A stretch of 7,700 bases of DNA from an uncultured Porphyromonadaceae bacterium (lineage in GTDB: Bacteria; Bacteroidota; Bacteroidia; Bacteroidales; Muribaculaceae): positions 1-7,700 of the forward strand of contig URWH01000084.1 in assembly GCA_900551515.1 (NCBI GenBank), given 5' to 3'. A program made the translations under genes and the position numbers. This document shows, one piece after another, positions 1-6,026 of this stretch. The notes under the pieces are model-generated. The model searched no databases and was not told the DNA's origin. It saw nothing but the letters and a program-made list of their open reading frames with translations. Each line of letters opens with the position of its first letter. Position 1 is the stretch's first letter.

Positions 1-742
1 CGTTGGCTTCGCCGGCCACGGCCTTGGCAAGCAGCGTCTTACCGGTTCCGGGAGGGCCTACGAGCAGTGCGCCCTTGGGTATCTTGCCGCCCAGGTTGGT
101 GTAGCGCTGCGGATTTTTCAGGAATTCGACGATCTCCTCGATTTCGGTTTTGGCTTCGGAGAGACCGGCTACATCTTTGAAGGTGACCTGTGTCGAATTG
201 TCTTTGTCGAAGATCTTGGCTTTCGATTTGCCGACGCTGAATACGCCGCCTGAGCTGTCGCGACCCGACATGCGCCGCATCATCCATATCCAGAACACGA
301 TGAGCAGGACAATGGGTCCGAACGACCAGATGTAGGACGAGACAGACGAGCTGTTTTCGTATTTTATCTTGCCATTGAACACGCCTTTGGTCTGAAGCTC
401 ATCGAGATATTTGCCGAAAAGATCACCCGAGGGGATGGTAGATTCGATGATGTGCTTCTCGCCTTCTTTGAAGTTTTTGAAATATTTTTTTGCTGCGGCG
501 TTATTAAGCTCGGCTTCGGCCACCTGCTTGTTGTTGTGTATCGTGATACTTGTCACACCGCCGCTTGCAAGGATCTCCTTGAATTCGGAGTAGTCCTTTT
601 CTTCGGTCTGTGTGCTTTGGTCAACATAGAGCATGCCTACAAGAATGATTATGATGATGGCATACATCCAGTACATGCTGAAGGCAAAGCGAGGTTTCTT
701 TCCGCCGCTTCCAAGAGGATTGTTTTTGAGGGGCTGCTGCAT
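1..742 (-). CDS. ftsH: ATP-dependent zinc metalloprotease FtsH, N-terminal half (cut by window edge)
   Basis: FtsH is a membrane-anchored AAA+ protease that extracts and degrades misfolded membrane proteins and some regulators. I translated 247 codons from the ATG at 742-740. A basic N-terminus is followed by TM1 (about residues 20-40, with an isoleucine run at 29-33), an extracytoplasmic domain (about 41-136) and TM2 (about 138-155). Next come the linker and the AAA start, with VTFKDVAG at 186-193 and Walker A GPPGTGKT at 229-236. The reading ends at residue 247 (GEAN), so Walker B, the SRH and the HExxH protease site lie outside the window. The missing C-terminus is a window effect, not a truncation. 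The start fits the usual FtsH layout of a short cytoplasmic tail before TM1. rsfS lies 53 bp upstream in the same direction, an order I recall as common in Bacteroidetes, so co-transcription is likely. Confidence 0.95.
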   Translation of the reverse strand, partial: MQQPLKNNPLGSGGKKPRFAFSMYWMYAIIIIILVGMLYVDQSTQTEEKDYSEFKEILASGGVTSITIHNNKQVAEAELNNAAAKKYFKNFKEGEKHIIESTIPSGDLFGKYLDELQTKGVFNGKIKYENSSSVSSYIWSFGPIVLLIVFWIWMMRRMSGRDSSGGVFSVGKSKAKIFDKDNSTQVTFKDVAGLSEAKTEIEEIVEFLKNPQRYTNLGGKIPKGALLVGPPGTGKTLLAKAVAGEAN

Positions 743-795
743 GTTGTTGATATGGGATATGTGGGTTGTTTTAGTAATTTATAATTGTCGGAATG

Positions 796-1170
796 TCAGT
801 CGAGATCGGGGATGACGGTGACGGGCGCGTCGCTCCATAATTCCTCGAGCCTGTAGCGCTCACGCTCCATGGGGAGGAAGATGTGGACCAGCGTGTGGCC
901 GTAGTCAATGACGATCCATTGTGAATTCTGATAGCCGTCGTAGTTGAAGGGCTTGATGCCGGCATGCTCGAAGAGATAATCGCGCACGCTGTCGGCGATT
1001 GCCGAAACCTGCATTGTGCTTGAGCCTTCGCAAATGATGAAATCGGAAGCGGCTGCTGATTCAATGCCTGAAAGGTCGATGTGGACTATGTTGCGTCCCT
1101 TACGCTCCTGGATGCCTTCGGTCACAAGGCGGACTATGTCGGGGTTGTCGTGATGAATATCTGATGTCAT
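796..1170 (-). CDS. rsfS: Ribosomal silencing factor RsfS (RsfA/Iojap family)
   Basis: RsfS binds uL14 on the large ribosomal subunit and blocks subunit joining, lowering translation in stationary phase or starvation. The 124-aa product has the usual family length of about 110-130. It shows the core in order: GIQERKGRNIVHIDLSG (19-35), DFIICEGSSTMQVSAIADSV (43-62), WIVIDYGHTLVHIFL (85-99) and YRLEELWSDA (106-115). I chose the ATG at 1170-1168, giving a start of MTSDIHHDN. The in-frame ATG at 1191 would add only MQIIILF, an unlikely hydrophobic tail not expected on a cytosolic RsfS. The gene sits between the FtsX-family permease and ftsH, on the same strand. A 164-bp upstream gap with two -7-like elements suggests its own promoter, with ftsH probably read from the same transcript. 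Confidence 0.93.
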   Translation of the reverse strand: MTSDIHHDNPDIVRLVTEGIQERKGRNIVHIDLSGIESAAASDFIICEGSSTMQVSAIADSVRDYLFEHAGIKPFNYDGYQNSQWIVIDYGHTLVHIFLPMERERYRLEELWSDAPVTVIPDLD

Positions 1171-1249
1171 GAAGAGTATAATGATTTGCAAAAATAGTAA
1201 AATAATATCATTGATGCCACGGGAGGGGGGCTATGTTTCATCTTTTAAA

Positions 1250-1296
1250 CAAAATTAATGCCAAAAAGGTCGGAATGGGAATTTTTTTCAAAACTA
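1250..1296 (-). promoter_or_regulatory. Two candidate Bacteroidetes -7 elements upstream of rsfS-ftsH
   Basis: Two exact matches to the Bacteroidetes primary sigma -7 consensus TAnnTTTG lie on the minus strand: TAGTTTTG at 1296-1289 and TAATTTTG at 1257-1250. The first has a TTTG upstream at 1315-1312, but the 15-base spacing is shorter than the usual 19-21. The second has no good -33 element. Either would give an rsfS leader of roughly 70-115 nt. The region is AT-rich and is the longest non-coding gap within the minus-strand housekeeping block, which supports a promoter somewhere here. The match is by eye, and 8-mers with four fixed thymines do occur by chance in AT-rich DNA. Confidence 0.4.
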
Positions 1297-1334
1297 ACGG
1301 CAACTTTGTTGCAAAGGCGGAATGGGGGCGGGGC

Positions 1335-2585
1335 TTATTCGTAACGAAGGGATGCTGTGGGTGAAAGCCGTGCAATGATGTGGGAGGGCAGGATGAGGAC
1401 GAGTGCGGAGATGATCACAACGGTAATGTTGACTATGACCACGGCCTGCCAGCTGATGTCGACCGGCACATAGTTGAGGTAGTAGGCTTCGGCATCGAGT
1501 GGCAGAATATGGTAGTGCCCTTGCAACCAGATGAAACCTAATGCAATAATGTCGCCTATCACAATTCCGCGGATCACGAGGCGCTCGGCCATGTAGATAA
1601 ACATCCGGCGTATCTGGCCGTTTGTGGCGCCGATTGCCTTCAGTAGGCCGATGGTGGAGACGCGCTCAAGAATGATAATGAACAGGCTGGATATGAGCGT
1701 GATGGCGGCCACGCATGCCATGATGATGATGATAACTACAACGTTGGTGTCGAGCAGGTCGAGCCAGTTGAGATATTGCGCGCATGTCTCGTTGAGGGTG
1801 TTCACATTGTAGGCCGCCGGCGTTTCGGAAGGGTCGGTTACGCCGGCCATCGCGGCTCTGACATGCTGTGCGCCCGATTCGATGCTTTCCATCGGGATGC
1901 CCCGCAGCTCTATGGCTGTGCCGGTGATGGAATCGGTGTGGGTGAGCTTCTGAAGCATGGCGATGGGCGTGAAAGCCATCGCGTTGTCGAAATCGTGGAA
2001 GTGTGTGTCGAAGATGCCGGTGACCGTGAGCCGCCGAGTCCGCACCGACTGCCCGTCGAGGAAGTGGGTGGTGAGGCGGTCGCCGGCCGTCACGCCGAGC
2101 TTTGAGGCGATTGCCGAAGAGATGATGACCGATTCCGAGCCGTCGGAATCCTGCGGCACGTGACCCTCGACGATGTTGTCGCCATAAAACTGCCAGGCCG
2201 CGGCATCGGGTGTCAGTCCTTTTAGGATTATGCCCTGGAAATCGGTGTCGGTCTTGAATATGGCCGGCTGGCGGATGATGAGCGAGGCGTCGGCGCCGGG
2301 GAGCGCTGCCGAAAGCTCATGCCGGAGCGAATCGGTGAGCCGGATGCCGCGTGTGAACGACGGCGTCTCCTTGTTTTCGGGGGCGAAGACGGTGATCTGT
2401 GCGTTGAACCCGATGAGCTTTTCCGTGATCTCCTTCTTGAAACCGCTGACCACCGATATTGCCAGCAGCATGATGATGATGGCAAGGGCCACACCGGCGT
2501 AACCGACAATGACGCCGGGCGAAGCGGCGCGGTCGGAGGCTGATTTAAAGCCCATGCGCCGTGCAAGATACAACGGAGTGTTCAT
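1335..2585 (-). CDS. FtsX-family ABC transporter permease, LolC/LolE-like
   Basis: This 416-aa integral membrane protein has the LolC/LolE (MacB/FtsX superfamily) layout. TM1 is at about 24-47, followed by a large periplasmic domain (about 50-280). Three more TMs follow at about 281-307, 336-356 and 379-401. The signature cytoplasmic coupling stretch ERVSTIGLLKAIGATNGQIRRMF (split at 307-316 and 317-329) follows TM2. The C-terminus ARLSPTASLRYE (405-416) is also typical. Family members pair with a LolD-type ATPase to move lipoproteins out of the inner membrane, or to act as a related mechanotransmitter. Bacteroidetes often encode a single such permease, and its ATPase is not in this window. 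The aminotransferase stop lies 41 bp upstream, so the two are probably co-transcribed. No outer-membrane lipoprotein substrate can be deduced, so I leave the symbol empty. Confidence 0.88.
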   Translation of the reverse strand: MNTPLYLARRMGFKSASDRAASPGVIVGYAGVALAIIIMLLAISVVSGFKKEITEKLIGFNAQITVFAPENKETPSFTRGIRLTDSLRHELSAALPGADASLIIRQPAIFKTDTDFQGIILKGLTPDAAAWQFYGDNIVEGHVPQDSDGSESVIISSAIASKLGVTAGDRLTTHFLDGQSVRTRRLTVTGIFDTHFHDFDNAMAFTPIAMLQKLTHTDSITGTAIELRGIPMESIESGAQHVRAAMAGVTDPSETPAAYNVNTLNETCAQYLNWLDLLDTNVVVIIIIMACVAAITLISSLFIIILERVSTIGLLKAIGATNGQIRRMFIYMAERLVIRGIVIGDIIALGFIWLQGHYHILPLDAEAYYLNYVPVDISWQAVVIVNITVVIISALVLILPSHIIARLSPTASLRYE

Positions 2586-2626
2586 CGCTGAAGTAACAAT
2601 GGAGAATGGTGCCGTGACTTCCGCGG

Positions 2627-3826
2627 TCAGATGGTGCGTCCGGGATAAGCCTTCAGGGCTTCGGCCAATACGGTCAGCGCCTGAGCGAGATCGGCTTTGT
2701 TGAGCACGTAGGCCATGCGCACTTCATTGACCCCCATGCCGGGGGTGGTATAGAAGCCGGATGCTGGAGCCATAAACACGGTGGCGCCTTCATACTGGAA
2801 TTCGCGGAGGCACCATTCGCAGAAGCGGTCGGCGTTGTCGACGGGCAGGCTCACAACGGTGTAGAAAGCGCCCATCGGTATGGGGGTGTAGCATCCGGGG
2901 ATTTTGTTGATGCCGTCGATGAGGAATTTGCGGCGCTCTACATATTCGTTGTAGGTCATGAGCATATATTCTTCCGAAGTGCCGATGGATGCTTCAGCCA
3001 CGATCTGGCCCAGCAATGGCGGGCTGAGGCGGGCCTGGCAAAATTTCATGACATTTTTCTTCAGCTCTTTGTGCTTGGTGATCAAGGCGCCGACGCGGAT
3101 GCCGCATTCGCTGTAGCGTTTCGACACGGAGTCGATCAGCACTACCTGCTCCTCGATGCCCGGCAGATGGAAAGCCGAGATGTAGGGAGCGCCGGTGTAG
3201 CAGTATTCGCGGTAGACCTCGTCGGAGAAAAGGAAGAGATCATATTTCTTCACGAGGTCGCGGATCTGAATCATCTCGCGCATGGTGTAGAGATAGCCGG
3301 TCGGATTGTTGGGGTTGCAGATGAGGATGCCTTTGGTGCGCGGAGTGATGAGCTTTTCAAACTCCTCGACGGCGGGCAGAGCGAAGCCTTGATCGATGGA
3401 TGAAGGCACGGTGACAATTTTCGCGCCGGCCGAGATGGCGAATGCCATATAGTTGGCGTAGGCCGGCTCGGGCACGATGATCTCGTCGCCCGGATCGAGG
3501 CATGCCATAAAAGCGAAGAGCACGGCTTCCGAACCGCCGGTGGTGACGATGATATCGTCTACGTCGACCTTGATGTTGAATCGGTTGTAGTAGTCGACCA
3601 GACGTTTGCGCAGTGACAGCAGGCCTTCCGAGGGGCTGTATTCCAAGACTTTGCGGTCGATGTGCTTCAGCGCGTCAAGACCTTCCTGCGGGGTGGGCAG
3701 GTCGGGCTGGCCGATGTTGAGCTTGATGACTTTTACACCCCGAGCGACAGCTTCGTTGGCCAGAGGGACGAGTTTACGTATAGGTGATGCGGGCATCATT
3801 TCGCCGCGCTGTGATATTTTCGGCAT
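2627..3826 (-). CDS. Pyridoxal-phosphate aminotransferase, class I/II (fold type I)
   Basis: This 399-aa cytosolic enzyme transfers an amino group between an amino acid and a 2-oxo acid through PLP. Visible active-site features include an N-terminal substrate-loop segment LNIGQPDLPTP (36-46) and TTGGSEA (95-101) at the cofactor phosphate. NPNNPTG (171-177) carries the PLP-ring Asn, and SDEVY (201-205) has Asp202 for the pyridine nitrogen. SVSKRYSECGIRVG (233-246) has Schiff-base Lys236 and phosphate-binding Arg244, and NEVRMAY (367-373) has Arg370 for the substrate carboxylate. All key residues are intact and the length is normal. The start MPKISQRGEMMPASPIRKL matches the family N-terminus. 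Substrate is not determined; aspartate, tyrosine or branched-chain/alanine-type activity are all possible. It is probably the first gene of a transcript running into the permease. Confidence 0.92.
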   Translation of the reverse strand: MPKISQRGEMMPASPIRKLVPLANEAVARGVKVIKLNIGQPDLPTPQEGLDALKHIDRKVLEYSPSEGLLSLRKRLVDYYNRFNIKVDVDDIIVTTGGSEAVLFAFMACLDPGDEIIVPEPAYANYMAFAISAGAKIVTVPSSIDQGFALPAVEEFEKLITPRTKGILICNPNNPTGYLYTMREMIQIRDLVKKYDLFLFSDEVYREYCYTGAPYISAFHLPGIEEQVVLIDSVSKRYSECGIRVGALITKHKELKKNVMKFCQARLSPPLLGQIVAEASIGTSEEYMLMTYNEYVERRKFLIDGINKIPGCYTPIPMGAFYTVVSLPVDNADRFCEWCLREFQYEGATVFMAPASGFYTTPGMGVNEVRMAYVLNKADLAQALTVLAEALKAYPGRTI

Positions 3827-3860
3827 TATGTAGAACTGTTTGTTGTTTCAATCAATCACG

Positions 3861-3868
3861 CAAAGTTA
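3861..3868 (-). promoter_or_regulatory. Candidate -7 element of the aminotransferase promoter
   Basis: TAACTTTG on the minus strand matches the Bacteroidetes -7 consensus TAnnTTTG exactly and lies 34 bp upstream of the aminotransferase ATG, within an AT-rich leader. No clear TTTG -33 box is seen at the normal spacing; the upstream DNA is a T-run followed by GC-rich sequence. Confidence 0.45.
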
Positions 3869-3925
3869 ATGAAAAAAACATTACCGACGGCCGTTTTGGC
3901 GAAATTAGTGCACAACCGCCCATGA
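3869..3925 (+). pseudogene. 18-codon leader-like ORF, possible fossil of a signal-peptide start
   Basis: An ATG at 3869-3871 opens MKKTLPTAVLAKLVHNRP and then TGA. The first eleven residues resemble the n- and h-region of a Bacteroidetes signal peptide, but the frame stops as it enters the short-repeat cluster. It lies upstream of the WG-repeat-like remnant, in a different frame (positions congruent to 2 mod 3 versus 1 mod 3). One reading is that both are pieces of a former secreted WG-repeat protein. The alternative is chance, since the ORF is very short and overlaps the minus-strand -7 element. Confidence 0.2.
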
Positions 3926-4012
3926 TACGTCATGATACGTCATGATACCCATGACAGCCGACAGCCGGAAATCGCTGATTGCTCCCGGCATGTGTGACAG
4001 CCCGTGTGACAG
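3921..4012 (+). repeat. Cluster of short direct repeats
   Basis: Three kinds of repeat lie within 92 bases. CATGATACGT occurs in tandem at 3921-3930 and 3931-3940, with a partial third copy at 3941-3948. GACAGCC is in tandem at 3953-3959 and 3960-3966. GTGTGACAG occurs at 3992-4000 and 4004-4012. The units are unrelated in length, so this is not a CRISPR or a single satellite. The cluster sits exactly where a leader-like ORF stops and the WG-like frame opens, consistent with slippage or a patched deletion junction. No function is evident. Confidence 0.6.
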
Positions 4013-4347
4013 ATGCTGCTTCTGCCGCAACGGCTACGCACCAACGGAACATCTTTCAGACCGATTTCAAGCCCTATCAGATTGATAATGGTGATGATTA
4101 TGTGAGCTGTGAGAGATACAGGATTGTGGACAAGGCCGGAAAAATAGGCTACGCTGATATTCTGTGCTTTATCGTGATCGAACCGAAGTGTGCTTTCGGA
4201 TTCGCTTTTGAAAACGGGAAAGCAAGAGTGACCGACGCCGGCGACCTGAATGAGGTAGAGGGCAGCCACGGCGAATATCACTATTGGGATAGCGATGGCT
4301 GGTATTATATTGACCAATGGGGCAACAGATTGCCCGACAAAGAATGA
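3979..4347 (+). pseudogene. WG-repeat-like protein remnant
   Basis: The open frame encodes 122 residues and starts only from TTG, directly after an in-frame TGA at 3976-3978. It contains no ATG at all. From about residue 34 it reads like the C-terminal unit of secreted WG (KWG) repeat proteins of Bacteroidetes: DNGDDY (36-41), YRIVDKAGKIGYAD (47-60), IVIEPK (65-70), FENGKARV (77-84) and WYYIDQWGNRL (108-118). Positions usually occupied by Gly are Cys or another residue, as in ILCFIV (61-66), which suggests decay. The first ~20 residues derive from the repeat cluster and look non-genuine. There is no signal peptide, and AGA codons are more frequent than in the neighbours. I infer a truncated remnant. 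A short functional protein with a TTG start is less likely. Confidence 0.55.
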
Positions 4348-4387
4348 TCGACCGCCGATGATTCCTACCGTTTGACCGGCCGGGCCT

Positions 4388-4501
4388 TTACTTTATGCAG
4401 TCATATTCAATATAAATAGGAGCGCCGAATGGGAGCGTCTTCCATTCCGACTGGCTTGCATAACGATATCGAGTGCGGCCTGTCAGTGGTTTTGAGCTCA
4501 T
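4388..4501 (-). CDS. Doubtful 37-aa hypothetical ORF or gene fragment
   Basis: From the ATG at 4501-4499 the minus strand encodes 37 residues, beginning MSSKPLTGRT and ending FGAPIYIEYDCIK. The frame can be extended only to a TTG at 4570, which is preceded by two in-frame TAA codons. The composition, rich in Tyr, Trp and Ile with balanced charge, looks more protein-like than a random shadow, and nothing overlaps it on the other strand. I recognise no family. It could be the C-terminal tail of a lost gene. There is no promoter or convincing leader. Confidence 0.22.
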   Translation of the reverse strand: MSSKPLTGRTRYRYASQSEWKTLPFGAPIYIEYDCIK

Positions 4502-4611
4502 GATAAAAGATTCATTGAAGAAATTCTCAAGAAATTCCAATTCTACGTAATATTGTGCCGGGGTTGACAATTATTAGGATGTGTGTGCGTGGATTTTGCC
4601 CGGGGGCGTCG

Positions 4612-4619
4612 TAATTTTG
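4612..4619 (+). promoter_or_regulatory. -7 element of the 70-aa gene
   Basis: TAATTTTG is an exact match to TAnnTTTG, 39 bp upstream of the ATG at 4659 and followed by an A-rich leader, as expected for a Bacteroidetes gene. The -33 position is weak: a TTTG lies only 13 bases upstream, too close for the usual spacing. Confidence 0.5.
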
Positions 4620-4658
4620 TGGTAAAGAAAAACGAAACGCTAATTAAAACATCACATC

Positions 4659-4871
4659 ATGTCAACCTCCTCAATCATCATCAATCCTCATGTGATCAAT
4701 AGTGTAAGATCCCTGCCCGAATCTGACCGCCGGGCCATCGTCAACGCGCTTGCTGAAGATTTGCTGCTGGGCGACAGCCCCGAAGAGAAGCTTTCGCCTT
4801 TTCAGGCCGTGATCTATACGGCGATACACTATTATGTGTGCCGCGACTCCATGCGCAAGATCGTGTCGTAG
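4659..4871 (+). CDS. Small conserved-looking hypothetical protein (70 aa)
   Basis: This is a soluble, probably helical small protein with no signal peptide or membrane segment. It begins MSTSSIIINPHVINSVRSLP and continues with SDRRAIVNALAEDLLLG (22-38). PEEKLSPFQAVIYTAIHYYV (41-60) follows, then a basic tail ending RDSMRKIVS. I recall similar short proteins of unknown function in Bacteroidales, but cannot name a family. Support for a real gene comes from a perfect -7 element and an A-rich leader, an ATG start, and a stop only 14 bp before the convergent esterase stop without overlap. The alternating helix pattern and basic end could suit a protein-interaction or regulatory role, but nothing shows this directly. 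It is the only confident plus-strand gene in the window. Confidence 0.72.
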   Translation: MSTSSIIINPHVINSVRSLPESDRRAIVNALAEDLLLGDSPEEKLSPFQAVIYTAIHYYVCRDSMRKIVS

Positions 4872-4885
4872 CGGGGAACGGCTCG

Positions 4886-5551
4886 TCAGAGGGTGAAGAC
4901 GGCTTCAAAAGCGTGGAGAAGCCGCGGCTGTATGTCGGCGTAGTGATTGCCCGGTTCGGAGCGCCACACCACGTTGCACCCGCGATGACGCAGGAGCTCA
5001 ACGATAGCGGCTGTGTCGGTGGCGACGGAGCGGAATGCCACCACCTTGGTCTGCGATTCCTTGTCGCCCAAAGAGATGTAGATGTAACCCGTGGCCGGCG
5101 AGGGGAGCGGCGCGGTTTTCATCCATTCGGCGAAGCCGGAATACCAGAACGAGCCTGACAGGGAGATGATGTTGCGAAATAACGTCGTCTGCGTGCGGGT
5201 CCATAACGCGAACAGGCCTGACAGAGAAATGCCGCACAGGGTGCGCTCGGCCTTTCCGGTATCGATGCCGAGCTGCTTGTCGATGGCCGGGATGATCTCA
5301 GCGGTGAGCTTTTTCAGAAAATCCGGAGCCAGACCCTGAAAGGCGGGATCGCCCGGCGGCTGCCCCGGCGCGGGCCACGGAGTGAGGTCGTTGTCCCAGT
5401 CCATGCCGCTGATAACGGCAATATTGACGCCGAAATGCTGTGCAAACCGGCTTAGCCACGGTTCGGCTCCCGACATAGGCGAAAGGATATAGACCACCTT
5501 GGAGCCCGGAGCCCGGAATAGTTTCGAAGAGATGTCGGATGTTGTCATCAT
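4886..5551 (-). CDS. Esterase of the alpha/beta-hydrolase fold (esterase D/IroE-like)
   Basis: This 221-aa soluble protein has the serine-hydrolase triad in the usual order. Nucleophile Ser109 sits in GISLSG (107-112), an acid is likely at Asp163 or Glu165 in LGDKES (161-166), and His203 lies in GNHYAD (201-206). SLSGSFWY (130-137) follows the nucleophile as in putative esterases related to esterase D and the enterobactin/salmochelin esterases Fes and IroE. There is no signal peptide, so it acts in the cytoplasm. It is shorter than most relatives (about 250-300), mainly at the N-terminus. It begins ATG-ATG, 7 bp after the GNAT stop, and is the last gene of the operon. Its role may be to hydrolyse an ester or thioester made by the adenylation enzyme and GNAT, but no substrate can be read from the sequence. 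Confidence 0.82.
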   Translation of the reverse strand: MMTTSDISSKLFRAPGSKVVYILSPMSGAEPWLSRFAQHFGVNIAVISGMDWDNDLTPWPAPGQPPGDPAFQGLAPDFLKKLTAEIIPAIDKQLGIDTGKAERTLCGISLSGLFALWTRTQTTLFRNIISLSGSFWYSGFAEWMKTAPLPSPATGYIYISLGDKESQTKVVAFRSVATDTAAIVELLRHRGCNVVWRSEPGNHYADIQPRLLHAFEAVFTL

Positions 5552-5558
5552 TGGGTGA

Positions 5559-6026
5559 TTATAGTTTGAGGTAGCCGTCCATCGGGCGGAACCCGAGTTT
5601 TTTGTAGAGGTTGCACGCGCAGTCGGTGCTTTCGAGATAGATCTTTCCGGCTCCGCGACGCCGTGCCAGCATGATGAGCAGGCGCACGGTTGTGTCGGCT
5701 ACGCCCCGACGCCGGTAGGCCGGCCGCACATAGATGTTCATGATGTAGGCGCAGCGGCCGGTAGGGTTGTCGGGCGACGGCATCTCATCGTAGAAGCTAA
5801 CCGATCCGCAGCCGGCCTCCTTGCCGTCGACCGAGGCTATCAGCTCGACGAACGACCCGTCGGCAAGATGACGGCGGAGATACGACGCATTGGCCCGCAG
5901 AAGCCGGGCGAGCTGCCGCCGGCCTATACGGCCGAACACATGAAGGAGCACTTCGCCGCGCCACCGCAGGAGGGTGGGCGGGCGCGTTTCGTGACGGAAA
6001 GAGATGTCTGTGGTCATATCGAACAT
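5559..6026 (-). CDS. GNAT-family N-acetyltransferase
   Basis: This 155-aa cytosolic enzyme should transfer an acyl group from acyl-CoA to an amine. GNAT motif A is clear: YIMNIYVRPAYRRRGVA (94-110), where RRRGVA is the CoA pyrophosphate loop (R/QxxGxA). Motif B lies at the C-terminus, LYKKLGFRPMDGYL (140-153). The N-terminal stretch LLRWRGEVLLHVFG (19-32) resembles a subgroup common in Bacteroidetes. The adenylation stop TGA overlaps this gene: the ATG at 6026 gives a 13-base overlap, and an in-frame ATG at 6017 gives the classic ATGA overlap. I give the outer limit, and 6017 (starting MTTDISFRHE) is an equal or better choice. The overlap indicates translational coupling. The acceptor may be the aminoacyl product of the upstream enzyme, which is inference only. 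Confidence 0.85.
   Translation of the reverse strand: MFDMTTDISFRHETRPPTLLRWRGEVLLHVFGRIGRRQLARLLRANASYLRRHLADGSFVELIASVDGKEAGCGSVSFYDEMPSPDNPTGRCAYIMNIYVRPAYRRRGVADTTVRLLIMLARRRGAGKIYLESTDCACNLYKKLGFRPMDGYLKL

Larger units (their letters stand above)
4348..4658. other. Mostly non-coding stretch between the WG remnant and the 70-aa gene
   Basis: No convincing gene is seen here. The stretch holds a GC palindrome CCGGCCGG at 4376-4383 followed by a loose T-rich tract, a short minus-strand ORF (listed separately), a direct repeat AAGAAATTC in the region 4515-4540, and an AT-rich promoter-like leader in the last 50 bases. It may be gene debris continuous with the remnant to its left. Confidence 0.5.

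Noticed and set aside
1304..1316. Inverted repeat CTTTG-N3-CAAAG after the permease gene
   Set aside because: The stem has only five pairs, is AT-rich and is not followed by a T-run in the minus-strand direction, so it is not a convincing terminator.
3921..3950. CRISPR-like array
   Set aside because: The 10-base units are directly adjacent, without spacers, and there are no cas genes.
3940..4317. 125-codon minus-strand frame with hydrophobic segments
   Set aside because: It is antisense to the WG-like remnant. The hydrophobic stretches are the complement of Asn/Asp/Tyr codons, and there is no leader or homology.
4376..4386. CCGGCCGG palindrome followed by TTTACTTT
   Set aside because: The palindrome has no loop and cannot form a normal terminator hairpin, and the T-tract is interrupted.
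4564..4569. TTGACA, the sigma-70 -35 consensus
   Set aside because: There is no TATAAT at 16-18 bases, and Bacteroidetes use a different promoter type. The TAATTTTG at 4612 explains the downstream gene better.
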